Below, one piece after another: positions 9,677 to 17,342 of a stretch of 64,000 nt of DNA. The notes below the pieces were generated by a model. The model was given only the letters and a program-made list of their open reading frames with translations. It was not told where the DNA came from and ran no database searches. Made by a program: the position numbers and the translations under genes. How positions within the stretch are numbered: the stretch's first letter is position 1; each line of letters opens with the position of its first letter. Origin of the DNA: Pseudomonas sp. GD03944 (GTDB lineage Bacteria > Pseudomonadota > Gammaproteobacteria > Pseudomonadales > Pseudomonadaceae); contig NZ_JAOCAH010000014.1 in assembly GCF_029839275.1 (NCBI RefSeq), positions 62,001-126,000 on the forward strand. The letters are read 5' to 3'.

Positions 9677-9988
9677 TCAGCCCCTCTCGCCCAGCGAACC
9701 CGGCGGCCAGCGAGACAAGGTACGGGCAATCGCCTCGGCCAGTTGCATCGTTGCCGGGGGCTCGCACTCGAACCATTGCCCGAACGCCGTGGCAAGTTGC
9801 TCCAGTTGAACCGGGCCGAGTGCGGACAAGGTGCTGGGCGTCACCTCATGGCCGAACGCCCGCCAGATGGCCTCGCAGCACTCATGGGGCGAGGCCTCGA
9901 AAAAGGGCACGGGCGGGCTGACCAGTTCGCTGAATGCCTGGCCCATGGCGGTTTCGAAATCCATCTGCAGCGTGCTGTTGTCCGTCAT
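9677..9988 (-). CDS. Small hypothetical helical protein
   Basis: A 103-residue acidic, apparently all-alpha protein beginning MTDNSTLQMDFETAMGQAF, with a central HECCEAIWRAFGHEVTPSTL segment. Its ATG at 9988 overlaps the stop of the upstream zinc-ribbon gene (ATGA), and the next gene starts five bases after its stop, so it is tightly embedded in the cassette operon. The longer frame upstream is a shadow of the preceding gene. No family recognised; the two adjacent cysteines are the only notable side chains. Confidence 0.7.
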   Translation of the reverse strand: MTDNSTLQMDFETAMGQAFSELVSPPVPFFEASPHECCEAIWRAFGHEVTPSTLSALGPVQLEQLATAFGQWFECEPPATMQLAEAIARTLSRWPPGSLGERG

Positions 9989-10455
9989 ACCGGCCTCGGC
10001 TCCGTGCCGCCAACCCGGGCAGCTCCTTGAAAGGTGGCAATGTACCGGGCCGGCTGGTGCTCGTAGAAGCTCAGGTACAGCAGGTAAGCACGGCGGCATG
10101 CCGTGCATTCGACCAGGCCGAAATAAGGGTGCCCGGCATCGTGCGACATGACCCACGACGCGCCGTCCCGCGCCTCGATGCGACAGCCGAACAGCGTGGC
10201 GATCCGCACGCGCGCCGGCTCCGCCAGCGCCGGGAACCAGTCGCTGGCCTGGCCGATGAAACCCAGCACGTTGAGGGTCAACGGCGTGGTGCAATCAACG
10301 CAGGCGAAGGTGAGTGACGCCCGCTCCTCCTCCATCCCGTCGAAGAACGGCGCACGACGGCGCGAGGGGCGCACGAACGGCGGCTGCAGGTGCACGTCCG
10401 CGCTCAGGTCCGAGCGTTCGGGTTGTCGATCCGGTGTACCGTCAATCGAGGTCAT
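9985..10455 (-). CDS. Hypothetical protein with a CxxC...CxxC zinc-ribbon-like pair
   Basis: A 156-residue protein. After a 30-residue polar N-terminus it has FACVDCTTPLTLNVLGFIG (first CxxC near residue 52) and, about 60 residues later, LVECTACRRAYLLYLSFYE (second CxxC), a spacing consistent with a four-cysteine zinc site joining beta strands. ATG at 10455 chosen because the longer frame runs into the upstream gene. Overlaps the next cassette gene by four bases. Not recognised beyond the metal-site pattern. Confidence 0.7.
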   Translation of the reverse strand: MTSIDGTPDRQPERSDLSADVHLQPPFVRPSRRRAPFFDGMEEERASLTFACVDCTTPLTLNVLGFIGQASDWFPALAEPARVRIATLFGCRIEARDGASWVMSHDAGHPYFGLVECTACRRAYLLYLSFYEHQPARYIATFQGAARVGGTEPRPV

Positions 10456-10489
10456 GGCACGAGGCTCGGTAGTAAACGGTCGGCCGGCA

Positions 10490-11383
10490 TCAGTCGATCC
10501 GCGTCCAGGCCTGCCCGTCGAACGCCACCACATCCTTGGCGCCGATGGACCATAGCACCCGGTCGGTACAGGCCAGCTTGCCGGCGGTGTTCGCACCACA
10601 GTCCAAGGGGCTCAGCCGCGTATCGTCCAGACGATAGACACGGCTCGGTGTGGCGACATACAGGGCGCCCTGAAACCAGCAGAGGTCCCGGACGTCATAG
10701 GGAAACGGGCCCACGTCGAGCACCTCCCAGGTATCACGCCGCCCCCGCAACAGCAGGCCCTGCAAGCCAGCGCCATACACGTTGCCATCGCCGGCGCAGC
10801 AGACGGCGCTGAGCAGCCGGTGGGTGGGGCTGGCGAGGTTTTGCCAGGCGCTGCCGTCATACCGCCAGATCTCGCCGCGCAGGCCCACGGCGTAGAGTTC
10901 CTCAGCCGCAAAGCCGTCGATGGACTCGAAACCGACGATCTCATCACCGCCATCCGGCAATCCATGCTCCAGCGCCTGCCAGCCCTGCGCGGGAGTCCGC
11001 TGATAGACCTGGCGATCGCCACCCACCACATACACGGAATCGCCAATGGTCCGCGCGCACCGCAACGGCCCCCGGCTGTCGATCGCAATGCCCGAGCCGC
11101 TCAGCCGTCCCTTGCGCTCCCCCTCACGGTCCTTTTCCAGGTACTGGCCGTGGCTGCCGATGAACAGCAGGCGTTCGTCCTGTTGCGGCGGCACCTGCAC
11201 CACATCGGCCAGCGGCCAGCCCTGTTGCGTGGTGCTGAGAAACGCGCCGGCCTCCCAGGCGATCACAACGCAATGGGGGACATTTCTGGCGGCCAATTCG
11301 TCGATGGATAACACCAGAAACCCGCGCTCGTCCTGAGTGGGAATGCCGGCGACATAGGAACCGATGTCGGTAAAACGGGGCAT
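10490..11383 (-). CDS. Hypothetical beta-propeller-like protein
   Basis: A 297-residue soluble protein. The first about 75 residues form a separate N-terminal part (MPRFTDIGSYVAGIPTQ, LSIDELAARNVPHCVVIAWE); the rest shows about five recurring blade-like segments, for example DSVYVVGGDRQVYQR, EELYAVGLRGEIWRYDGSAW and GALYVATPSRVYRLDD. The start at 11383 begins the conserved-looking domain; the longer frame upstream is low-complexity. Located 34 bases before the zinc-ribbon gene. No signal peptide or catalytic signature seen; a binding or scaffolding role is a guess. Confidence 0.72.
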   Translation of the reverse strand: MPRFTDIGSYVAGIPTQDERGFLVLSIDELAARNVPHCVVIAWEAGAFLSTTQQGWPLADVVQVPPQQDERLLFIGSHGQYLEKDREGERKGRLSGSGIAIDSRGPLRCARTIGDSVYVVGGDRQVYQRTPAQGWQALEHGLPDGGDEIVGFESIDGFAAEELYAVGLRGEIWRYDGSAWQNLASPTHRLLSAVCCAGDGNVYGAGLQGLLLRGRRDTWEVLDVGPFPYDVRDLCWFQGALYVATPSRVYRLDDTRLSPLDCGANTAGKLACTDRVLWSIGAKDVVAFDGQAWTRID

Positions 11384-11543
11384 GGCTGATCGATCCGGCG
11401 CTTCGTGCGGCCGCTTCTGCTGGTGAGAGGTGGCGGTTTTAACATGCCCGCCGGGGTGGCGTGGGCGGCGACACGGGCGTTGCGTGACGCCGCGCGCATT
11501 CTCGCGCCTTGCCCTGCCTTGTCGACCGTCAGCAATGGCCGGC

Positions 11544-11912
11544 TCAGGCAGGCGCCAGCTCGGCGAGCCTGGCCGCGACCAGTTCATTCAACAACGCGGT
11601 ATCCACCTCCCAGTCGGCAGGCACCTGGAACAGGTTCTTCTTCACCAGGAATCCGCCCGCCTCCAGCCTGGGCCGGAACGCGTCGATCACGTCGGCACTC
11701 CAGGGAGCCAGGGCAAGGTGATGCTTCGCCGCCGAGACGCCGAAGACGTAATCGCTGCCCCGGCAAATCTGCGGGACATTCCAGGCCAGCCGGACCTGCA
11801 GCCCGGAGGCCTGACCGAGGATGTGCTCGATGACCTGCCGCAGCGTATGAGCCTTCACGGGCTCCAGCGACTCCAGGTAGTCGTCGACCGACGCGAATCT
11901 GCTCGAACTCAT
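11544..11912 (-). CDS. DUF1801 (YdhG-like) protein
   Basis: A 122-residue protein matching the DUF1801/YdhG fold: VDDYLESLEPVKAHTLRQVIEHIL at the N-terminus, WNVPQICRGSDYVFGVSAAKHHLALAP in the middle, and a C-terminal LLNELVAARLAEL helix. Some relatives are called iron chaperones (frataxin-like), but the biochemical role of most members is not established. It is 15 bases downstream of the previous cassette gene and followed by a 160-base gap, the largest inside the cassette, before the propeller gene. Confidence 0.82.
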   Translation of the reverse strand: MSSSRFASVDDYLESLEPVKAHTLRQVIEHILGQASGLQVRLAWNVPQICRGSDYVFGVSAAKHHLALAPWSADVIDAFRPRLEAGGFLVKKNLFQVPADWEVDTALLNELVAARLAELAPA

Positions 11913-11927
11913 GCTGTCGCCTCCTGG

Positions 11928-12389
11928 CTATCGGGGTGACGGCGACCACGCCGCCCACGGATAGTGATAGCCGTGATTTTCCCGGACGACATACCGCGCG
12001 CCGCAATCGGTGCATTGGCAGTCGAATTCGGGCTCCCAGGGGATGTCGCGCTTTTCCAGTATGTCGATCAGGCCGTGTTGCGCCTGGCTCTCGGGCAGGA
12101 TCTGGTCGGTCGAGGCATACACCGAGCAACGGCAACGCCCCTCCGAACGGGCCTCGACGATGCGCAGCGCCAGCCTGACGCAATCCCGGCTGTCGCGGAC
12201 GGCGGGCCGCTCTGGTTCCGGCAGGTTCTTCACCGCCTGACGCATGCGTTCAAGAGCGGGGACATAGTCGCGCGCCAGTACGTCGTTGCGGCTGCGGATG
12301 ATCGCCCAGGCGGTCAGCCAGGCCTGGTGGGTGTCCAGGGACTCGAGTGCGGCCAAGGCGTCGTGTGCGTTCATCCCCGTAGCCGCCAC
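11928..12389 (-). CDS. Hypothetical Cys-cluster protein coupled to sbcD
   Basis: A 153-residue protein: an N-terminal helical half (ALERMRQAVKNLPEPERPAV) and a C-terminal half with CRCSVY and, 40 residues on, FDCQCTDCGARYVVRENHGYHYPWAAW, giving a CxC plus CxCxxC cluster that could bind zinc. A GTG start lies immediately after the sbcD stop (TGAGTG) with AGGA upstream; an ATG five codons later is the alternative. Direct abutment means sbcD and this gene are probably co-translated, so the cassette is transcribed from the sbcD promoter. No family recognised. Confidence 0.7.
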   Translation of the reverse strand: MAATGMNAHDALAALESLDTHQAWLTAWAIIRSRNDVLARDYVPALERMRQAVKNLPEPERPAVRDSRDCVRLALRIVEARSEGRCRCSVYASTDQILPESQAQHGLIDILEKRDIPWEPEFDCQCTDCGARYVVRENHGYHYPWAAWSPSPR

Positions 12390-13610
12390 TCAGTCCTGCC
12401 GGTTCTGCAATTCGTCCAGCACGCCCCGGTAGAGTCCCTGCAAACGCACCACCTCGGCGGCGTCCAGTTGCTCCTGCTCGATACGGCGAGCGAAGACATC
12501 GTCAGCGCTCAGTTCATCCAGGGTTTCGCGGGTGTTGCTGGTGAGGCTGGCGACGGCGGTGCCGCGCTCGCGGCGGATGCGCAGGACCTCAACCGGCAGC
12601 CCTTCGCAGAACGCGGCGATGCGCTGCTGCAGGTCGCTGAGGTAGTCGTCGGACAGCACCAGCACTTCGAGCCACACCGGCCGTTCAACCGTGCCCTGGC
12701 TGGCGATTTCCTGGAGGGCAGTCTGCAGTTCGTTGAGGTCGCCGCGCAGGGAATGCATCGGCTGGAAACAGGGCACCGGCAGCGGCGTCACACTGCGCAG
12801 GCCAGTGGCCTCGAGCTCCACCAGCAGCACTTCTTTCTGCTGCCGGGCCTCGTCGAAACTCAGGGCGATGGGCGAGCCGCAGTAGCGAATGTGCTCCAGC
12901 CCGCCAACCTTCTGCGGCCGGTGGATATGGCCGAGGGCAATGTAGGCGGCGGGTGGAAAGGCGCTCGTGGGAAAGGCCTCCAGGCTGCCGACGTAGATTT
13001 CCCGCACCGACTCGCTGGCACTGGCGCCCACGGTGGTCAGGTGGCCGGTGGCGACGATGGGCAGCGCATTGCCCAGCTCGGCCCGCTTGGCCTCGGCCAG
13101 GGCGTACAGCGCCTGGTAGTGCTGCTGGATCGCCTGCTGCAGGGATTTCTGCTTGTCTTCGGCGCTCTGCCCGGCCTGGCTGTTCAGCACATCGCGCGGG
13201 CGGATGAAGGGAATGCCGCACAGCAGCGCAGCCGGCTCACCGTCGCGCCCCCTGAGTACCAGCAGTTGTTCTTCCAGCGCCTCGCACACGCCGGGGATCA
13301 CCCGGGTGCCGAGCTGTGCCAGCAGCGTCTTGCTTTCGCCGAGCATGGCCACCGAGTCGTGATTGCCACCCAGCACCACCAGCTCGCAGCCGGTGTCACG
13401 CAGCTCGACGATAAAGCGGTTGTATTGCTCACGGGCATAACTGGGGGGCGCACCGGTGTCGAAGATATCCCCGGCGATCAGCACGGCGTCCACCTGGTGC
13501 TCGCGCACCTGCCCGATCAGCCAGGCGCAGAAGGCCTGATGTTCGGCCTGGCGGGTCTTGCCCATGAAGTGCTGGCCGAGGTGCCAGTCGGAGGTGTGGA
13601 GAATGCGCAT
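12390..13610 (-). CDS. sbcD: SbcD, nuclease subunit of SbcCD
   Basis: Mre11-type metallophosphoesterase (406 aa), the nuclease partner of SbcC. All phosphoesterase motifs are present in order: HTSDWHLGQHF (residues 5-15), AGDIFDTGAPP, VLGGNHDS, ATGHLTTVG and ALGHIHRPQ. The C-terminal region (about residues 280-406) is the SbcC-binding/capping domain. It heads a minus-strand operon that continues into the accessory cassette instead of into sbcC, an arrangement unlike the adjacent sbcDC pair in E. coli and other pseudomonads. Confidence 0.95.
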   Translation of the reverse strand: MRILHTSDWHLGQHFMGKTRQAEHQAFCAWLIGQVREHQVDAVLIAGDIFDTGAPPSYAREQYNRFIVELRDTGCELVVLGGNHDSVAMLGESKTLLAQLGTRVIPGVCEALEEQLLVLRGRDGEPAALLCGIPFIRPRDVLNSQAGQSAEDKQKSLQQAIQQHYQALYALAEAKRAELGNALPIVATGHLTTVGASASESVREIYVGSLEAFPTSAFPPAAYIALGHIHRPQKVGGLEHIRYCGSPIALSFDEARQQKEVLLVELEATGLRSVTPLPVPCFQPMHSLRGDLNELQTALQEIASQGTVERPVWLEVLVLSDDYLSDLQQRIAAFCEGLPVEVLRIRRERGTAVASLTSNTRETLDELSADDVFARRIEQEQLDAAEVVRLQGLYRGVLDELQNRQD

Positions 13611-13852
13611 CGTCAGGGTCGAACCGGAACTCGTGAACAGGCCGGTACATTGCCTGCGCGCCCCGGCGAAGGCAACGCCCGGGGCGCGCGTTCCTGCCCA
13701 CCTTACATCGTGTTACACAGCCACAGGCGCTGTGCTGGCTGCCCTCAAGCGCATTCTTGCCTGATCCCGCCAGGCCGCGGCCAATCAGGGGAAGAACCTT
13801 TTTTCCGGTGCGTCAGTCGGACAAAAACAGACCCCGCCAGGAGATTCCGCCG

Positions 13853-14650
13853 ATGACCGCGCCATCCGTTCGTGCTCTCTCGTCCTTCGTCCTGCCCCTG
13901 GGATTGCTGACCGGCCTGCTCGCCGGTCCCGCCCAGGCACAGACCCAGAAACTCGACGTGCCGTACGTGCCGACGCCGCAGCCGGTGGTGGCGCACATGC
14001 TGGAAATGGCCGATGTCGGCCCGGACGACTACGTGATCGACCTTGGCTCCGGCGATGGCCGGATCGCCATCGCCGCGGTGAAGGACCGTGGTGCCAAGGC
14101 CGCCTATGGCATCGACCTGAACCCCGAGCGGGTCCGCGAAGCCACGCAGAATGCCGAGGCGGCCGGCGTGGCGGACAAGGTCACGTTCGAGCAGGGCGAC
14201 CTGTTCAAGAAAGACATCGCCGACGCCGACGTGCTGACGATGTACCTGCTGTCGACGGTCAACATGCGCCTGCGCCCGGTCATCCTCGACACCCTCAAGC
14301 CCGGTACCCGCGTGGTGTCCCATGCCTTCAACATGGAGGACTGGGAGCCTGACGCCACCGCGGTGGTCGGCGGCAGCCTGGTCTACCTGTGGGTGGTGCC
14401 GGCCAAGGTCACCGGGAAATGGACCATCGAGGCGGACGGCCAGACCTACCAGGTCGAGCTGAGCCAGAACTTCCAGCAGGTGACCGGTAGCGTCGACGGC
14501 CAGCCCGAGCGCCTCAGCGGCCGGCTGGAAGGCAGCGAGCTGTACTTCACCCTGAACGATCAGCTGTACGTCGGCCGGGTCGAGGGCGACCGCATCCAGG
14601 CCGTGTCCGCCGAAGGTGCGGTGAGTGCCTGGATCGCCCGGAGGGGCTGA
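13853..14650 (+). CDS. Exported class I SAM-dependent methyltransferase-like protein
   Basis: A 265-residue protein with a convincing signal peptide (about residues 1-29, VLPLGLLTGLLAGPAQAQ) in front of a Rossmann methyltransferase core: motif I YVIDLGSGDGRIAIAAVKD, acidic loop GIDLNPERV and FEQGDLF. A beta-rich C-terminal part (about residues 185-265) follows. ATG at 13853 is preceded by CAGGAGA; the longer upstream frame lacks support. SAM in the periplasm is not an established pool, so the export signal makes this gene odd. Two bases separate it from the permease gene, suggesting co-transcription. Confidence 0.82.
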   Translation: MTAPSVRALSSFVLPLGLLTGLLAGPAQAQTQKLDVPYVPTPQPVVAHMLEMADVGPDDYVIDLGSGDGRIAIAAVKDRGAKAAYGIDLNPERVREATQNAEAAGVADKVTFEQGDLFKKDIADADVLTMYLLSTVNMRLRPVILDTLKPGTRVVSHAFNMEDWEPDATAVVGGSLVYLWVVPAKVTGKWTIEADGQTYQVELSQNFQQVTGSVDGQPERLSGRLEGSELYFTLNDQLYVGRVEGDRIQAVSAEGAVSAWIARRG

Positions 14651-14652
14651 CC

Positions 14653-16008
14653 ATGAGCACAGCCACCGCGTCCCACCTGGCTGGCCTGTCCGCCACCGAC
14701 GGTGTGGCCATGCTGGTCGGCGTGGTGGTCGGGGTCGGCATCTTCGGCCTGCCGCCCCTGGTCGCTCAGCACGCCCCCAGCCCCGAGCTGTACATCGGCC
14801 TGTGGCTGGCCGGCGGGCTGGTGATGCTGATCGGTGCCCTGTGCTACGGCGAACTGGGCGCCTCGCACCCGGACCAAGGCGGCGAGTACCACTACCTGGA
14901 CCTGGCCTGGGGACGCCGGGTCAGCCTGCTGTTCGCCTGGGCCCGGGGCACGGTGATCCAGACCGGCGCCATTGCCGTGGTCGCCTTCATCTACGGTGAC
15001 TATGCCCAGCGCCTGCTGCCCCTGGGGCCTTACGGCAGCGCCTGGCACGCGGCGCTGGTGACCGTGGCGCTGACCGCGCTGAACGTGCTCGGCACCCGGG
15101 AATCGCGACGGGCCCAGGTGTTCTTCACCGTGCTCACGGTCGGTGCGCTGATCGCCGTGATCCTGGCCGGCCTGGTGCTGGCGGAACCGGTGGCGACCGG
15201 CACGGCGGACAGCGCACCGGTCGGCAGCGGCAACCTCGCCGGCATGCTCGGCATGGGCATGGTGTTCGTGCTGCTGACCTACGGCGGCTGGAACGAGGCG
15301 GCGTACCTCTCGGGCGAGTTGCGCAACCCCGGTCGCAACATGAGCCGGGTGCTGCTGATCGGTACCTTGGTGGTGACCGGGGTCTACCTGCTGGCGAACC
15401 TGGTGTTCCTCGATATCTTCGGCCTGGAAGGGCTGCGTGCCTCCAGCGCAGTGGCCGCCGACCTGATGAAGATCGTGGCCGGGCCACGGGCCGAAGTGTT
15501 GCTCAGCCTGCTGGTGTGCGTCACGGCCCTGAGCACCTTGAACGCCACCATTTTCACCGGCTCACGGGTGTACTACGCCCTCGGGCGCGACGTGCCGCAG
15601 CTGGCGATGCTCGGTCGCTGGAACGAACGGGGTGCCACGCCGGTACGGGCGCTGCTGGTGCAAGGGGTCATCACCCTGCCGCTGATCCTGTTCGGTGCCC
15701 TGAGCGAGAACGGCGTGGAAACCATGGTCGCCTACACCGCCCCGGTGTTCTGGCTGTTCATGTGCCTGACCGCACTGTCGCTGATCCGTCTGCGCCAGCA
15801 TCAGCCCCAGGCGCGGCGCCCGTTCAACGTGCCGCTCTACCCACTGACGCCCCTGTTGTTCGCCCTGAGCTGCCTGGCGCTGTTCGGCTCCAGCCTGCTG
15901 TACGCGGGCTCCGGTGCCCTGCTCGGGTTGCTGGTGCTAGGCGCGGGCCTGCCCCTGCTGCTGTTGCAGCGCCCGGCGCCGGTTGAGCCAAGGGACGTGG
16001 CGGATTGA
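14653..16008 (+). CDS. APC-family amino acid permease
   Basis: Inner-membrane transporter of 451 residues with about 12 hydrophobic segments. The N-terminus carries the APC hallmark GVAMLVGVVVGVGIFGLPPLVA, followed by GALCYGELGASHPDQGGEYHYL, which matches the TM3 region of the superfamily. Located two bases after the exported methyltransferase gene. Substrate cannot be assigned; amino acid or polyamine uptake or exchange is the family expectation. Confidence 0.85.
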   Translation: MSTATASHLAGLSATDGVAMLVGVVVGVGIFGLPPLVAQHAPSPELYIGLWLAGGLVMLIGALCYGELGASHPDQGGEYHYLDLAWGRRVSLLFAWARGTVIQTGAIAVVAFIYGDYAQRLLPLGPYGSAWHAALVTVALTALNVLGTRESRRAQVFFTVLTVGALIAVILAGLVLAEPVATGTADSAPVGSGNLAGMLGMGMVFVLLTYGGWNEAAYLSGELRNPGRNMSRVLLIGTLVVTGVYLLANLVFLDIFGLEGLRASSAVAADLMKIVAGPRAEVLLSLLVCVTALSTLNATIFTGSRVYYALGRDVPQLAMLGRWNERGATPVRALLVQGVITLPLILFGALSENGVETMVAYTAPVFWLFMCLTALSLIRLRQHQPQARRPFNVPLYPLTPLLFALSCLALFGSSLLYAGSGALLGLLVLGAGLPLLLLQRPAPVEPRDVAD

Positions 16009-16073
16009 CTGGGCGGGCGCGTGCGAGCTGTGCTACACAGGACAGCTCCCGCGCTCAACGAAACGGAGCCCCC

Positions 16074-16781
16074 ATGCCCCAGACGCGCCACATCGACCTG
16101 CTGATCAGCGATTGCGACGGTGTACTGATCGACAGCGAAATCATCGCCGAACACGTCATGCGTGAAGTGCTCATCGAGCTGTTCCCGGCCCAGGAACTGG
16201 AAAACGTGCTCACTGGCACCTTCGGCCTGCAGAGCCGGGACATCCTGGCGCGGGTCGAAGCGCATTTCGGCACTATCCTGCCCGAGGGCTTTCTCGAGCG
16301 GCAGCGGGCACTGACCGAAAGCCGCATTCGCCGCGACGTGCAGCCCATCCCCGGGGCACGCGAGGCGCTGCAGGCCATCGACCTGCCGCTGGCCGTGGCC
16401 TCCAACAGCCGTCTCGAAGCGGTGACCTTCGCCCTGCAGCGCTGTGGCCTGACGGAGCGGGTCAGCCATGGCGTGTTCTGCGCCGAACACGTCGAACGGC
16501 CCAAGCCGGCACCGGACGTCTACCTGCTGGCGGCGCGCACCGTGAACGTGGCGCCGGAGCGTTGCCTGGTCATCGAGGACAGCGCCACCGGGGTAATCGC
16601 GGCCCTGCAGGCCGGCATGCGGGTGATCGGGTTTCTCGGCGCCAGCCACATTCCCGCCGAACACGGCGAAACACTGCGCCAACTCGGGGTCGAGCACCTG
16701 ATCGGTGATATGCGTGAACTGCCGGACCTGGTGAAGCGCCTGGCCGGCGAGCCGTCGCGGGCCGTGCCCCTGCCGCCGTGA
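16074..16781 (+). CDS. HAD-superfamily phosphatase (subfamily IA)
   Basis: A 235-residue haloacid dehalogenase-like hydrolase. Motif I is LLISDCDGVLIDSE (nucleophile Asp, residues 8-21), motif II VASNS, motif III KPAPDVYLLAA and motif IV VIEDSATGVIAALQAGM. The small helical cap between motifs I and II is typical of phosphoglycolate or sugar-phosphate phosphatases, and the opening resembles YieH. ATG at 16074 has ACGGAG upstream. Substrate unassigned. Confidence 0.87.
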   Translation: MPQTRHIDLLISDCDGVLIDSEIIAEHVMREVLIELFPAQELENVLTGTFGLQSRDILARVEAHFGTILPEGFLERQRALTESRIRRDVQPIPGAREALQAIDLPLAVASNSRLEAVTFALQRCGLTERVSHGVFCAEHVERPKPAPDVYLLAARTVNVAPERCLVIEDSATGVIAALQAGMRVIGFLGASHIPAEHGETLRQLGVEHLIGDMRELPDLVKRLAGEPSRAVPLPP

Positions 16782-16793
16782 GCGAGATAGGCG

Positions 16794-17213
16794 CTAAAAC
16801 GCCCAGTCCTTGACCACCATGTGGGTCTTCACTTTCTGCATGCCGGGGAAATTCTCGATGGCTTCGCGCACTTCGGCGAAACGCAGCATCGACGGCGCCT
16901 CGACATACACCAGCATGTCGGTCTCGCCACTGATCCCGCTGCAGTGGCGAATCTCGGGAAACGCGCGCATGCGCTCGATGTGCCGCTCGCAGCGCCCGCC
17001 CTGGTAGTACAGCTCCAGAAACGCCTTGATCCCCGCGCCACCGGGCAACACCACCTGCGCGTGATAACCGCTGATGGTGCCGCTGGCTTCCAACTGACGG
17101 ATACGGTCGCTGACCGCCGAGCGCGACAGATTGACCTCGCGGGCGATCTGGCTGACCGGCAGGCGGGCATCGGCACGTAACAGGGCGAGGATCTGCTGAT
17201 CGAACTTGTCCAC
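16794..17213 (-). CDS. Lrp/AsnC-family transcriptional regulator
   Basis: A 139-residue feast/famine regulator: N-terminal helix-turn-helix (DARLPVSQIAREVNLSRSAV, about residues 15-34) and a C-terminal ligand-binding RAM domain. Starts with GTG (VDKFDQQIL read as Met). It is divergent from the YjeH-type exporter with a 129-base shared control region, the usual arrangement for Lrp regulators that switch on an amino-acid exporter in response to the amino acid. That regulatory link is inferred from position. Confidence 0.88.
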   Translation of the reverse strand: MDKFDQQILALLRADARLPVSQIAREVNLSRSAVSDRIRQLEASGTISGYHAQVVLPGGAGIKAFLELYYQGGRCERHIERMRAFPEIRHCSGISGETDMLVYVEAPSMLRFAEVREAIENFPGMQKVKTHMVVKDWAF

Positions 17214-17342
17214 GGGTGGTTCTCGGAAAAGGCAGGTTGACGGTCAATTCCGCCAGTTCGCCGGACAAAGCCGGCGCTTCGCCAGCAGCCTGCACCAGGC
17301 GGGCGGCTTAACATGGCGAACGGAATCGCCAGAGCATACAAC

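Noticed and set aside
8673-12389. Cassette considered as a prophage or integrated mobile element
   Set aside because: No integrase, transposase, terminal repeats or tRNA target found, and base composition is close to the surroundings.
11964-13856. Open frame of 630 codons on the plus strand
   Set aside because: Antisense to sbcD and the Cys-cluster gene, both supported by motifs.
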